Assembly (NCBI RefSeq): GCF_007065885.1
Contig: NZ_CP041409.1
Location: forward strand, 744,001 to 808,000
Reading direction: 5' to 3'
DNA from: Altererythrobacter sp. TH136
GTDB taxonomy: Bacteria > Pseudomonadota > Alphaproteobacteria > Sphingomonadales > Sphingomonadaceae
Length of the DNA stretch: 64,000 bases
In this document: positions 63,755 through 64,000 of the stretch, in pieces
Layout: the number at the start of each line of letters is the position of its first letter
Numbering within the stretch: the first letter of the stretch is position 1
Program-made: the position numbers and the translations under genes
The notes under the pieces: generated by a model
What the model was told of the DNA's origin: nothing
What the model saw: only the letters and a program-made list of their open reading frames with translations
Databases searched by the model: none

Positions 63755-64000
63755 ATGGCTGATACCGCCAACAGCAAGCCGCGCTCGATGCCCAGGCGCA
63801 AAGCCAGCGAAAAAGCAGGGAAACGCCGGCTGGAGGTGCGCAACGCCCGCGTGAAGGACATCCCTGGCATCGCAGCGCTGGTGCGGCGCGTATACGACGA
63901 GATGCCCGCCTATACCCACGGCGAGATCCGCGGCCAGATCAACAATTTCCGCGAGGGCTGCTTTGTCGCTCTGCTCGACGACACCATCGTCGGATACTGT
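63755..64000 (+). CDS. GNAT-domain protein, truncated by the right edge
   Basis: The first 82 residues of a longer gene. After a basic N-terminus (KPRSMPRRKASEKAGKRR) comes a GNAT acetyltransferase beginning (LEVRNARVKDIPGIAALVRRVY ... DDTIVGYC). From memory, sphingomonad proteins with this start continue as a GNAT domain fused to a carbon-nitrogen hydrolase; the fusion cannot be seen here. The ATG at 63755 is the first in frame after the icd terminator. Confidence 0.75.
   Translation, partial: MADTANSKPRSMPRRKASEKAGKRRLEVRNARVKDIPGIAALVRRVYDEMPAYTHGEIRGQINNFREGCFVALLDDTIVGYC

Overview
The window is one contiguous, very gene-dense piece of an alphaproteobacterial chromosome, most likely from a sphingomonad or Erythrobacter-like member of the Sphingomonadales. 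Support for this: high GC throughout; a split F0/F1 ATP synthase; a FYDLN-acid-domain zinc-ribbon protein; SciP-like (DUF1153) and CpdR-like cell-cycle regulators; an 86-residue epsilon subunit; SapC; and a 180-residue S16 protein. I see no phage, insertion sequence, CRISPR array or compositional island. No gap exceeds 300 bases; the longest is the 221-base rpsA leader. Almost everything is core metabolism and information processing.

Layout. 1-7277 (minus): an operon-like run of DUF4197 lipoprotein, transaldolase, CobT, nitroreductase, CysS, a D-2-hydroxyacid dehydrogenase and an aldehyde dehydrogenase cut by the left edge. 7336-17036: PriA, a secreted HExxH/TPR protein, a GST, a CPBP membrane protease, Ada coupled to a PEP-mutase-like enzyme, a trypsin-like protease and a TauD-family dioxygenase. 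17235-22374: F1 ATP synthase (atpHAGDC) and a VanZ-like protein. 22499-25937: SciP-like regulator, then ffh-rpsP-rimM, tRNA-Ala(GGC) and the FYDLN protein. 26048-32497: aroA, small membrane protein, cmk, rpsA, gloB, DOPA-dioxygenase-like protein, quinone oxidoreductase. 32501-39704 (minus): flavodoxin-like protein, F0 ATP synthase (atpIBEF'F), and the envelope lipid-transport trio ydbH-ynbE-ydbL. 39759-48543: radC, purB, then lapA-pyrF-GNAT-trpF-trpB-orf64-trpA-accD-folC. 48557-64000: AmpG, Rieske oxygenase, pseudouridine synthase, rsmD, an 11-residue-repeat secreted protein, uvrD, an RNA helicase, an FAD oxidoreductase, sapC, an N-formylglutamate amidohydrolase, cpdR, tRNA-Val(GAC), icd and the start of a GNAT-domain protein.

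Non-coding signals are the most informative part. A recurring promoter form, TTGC-rich -35 / 17-base spacer / -10 beginning TA, sits upstream of many genes and both tRNAs; several copies imply leaderless or nearly leaderless mRNAs. The most interesting locus is the sapC downstream gap (about 60540-60680). There a heat-shock-sigma-like promoter, a CCUCCUCCC anti-Shine-Dalgarno motif placed in a predicted bulge, and a strong intrinsic terminator define a candidate ~104-nt small RNA that I could not match to an annotated gene. Other notable items are a six-unit, exact 11-residue tandem repeat in an unknown secreted protein, a 64-residue membrane protein locked by overlapping codons between trpB and trpA, and an 11-bp hairpin immediately after the ATP synthase c-subunit gene.
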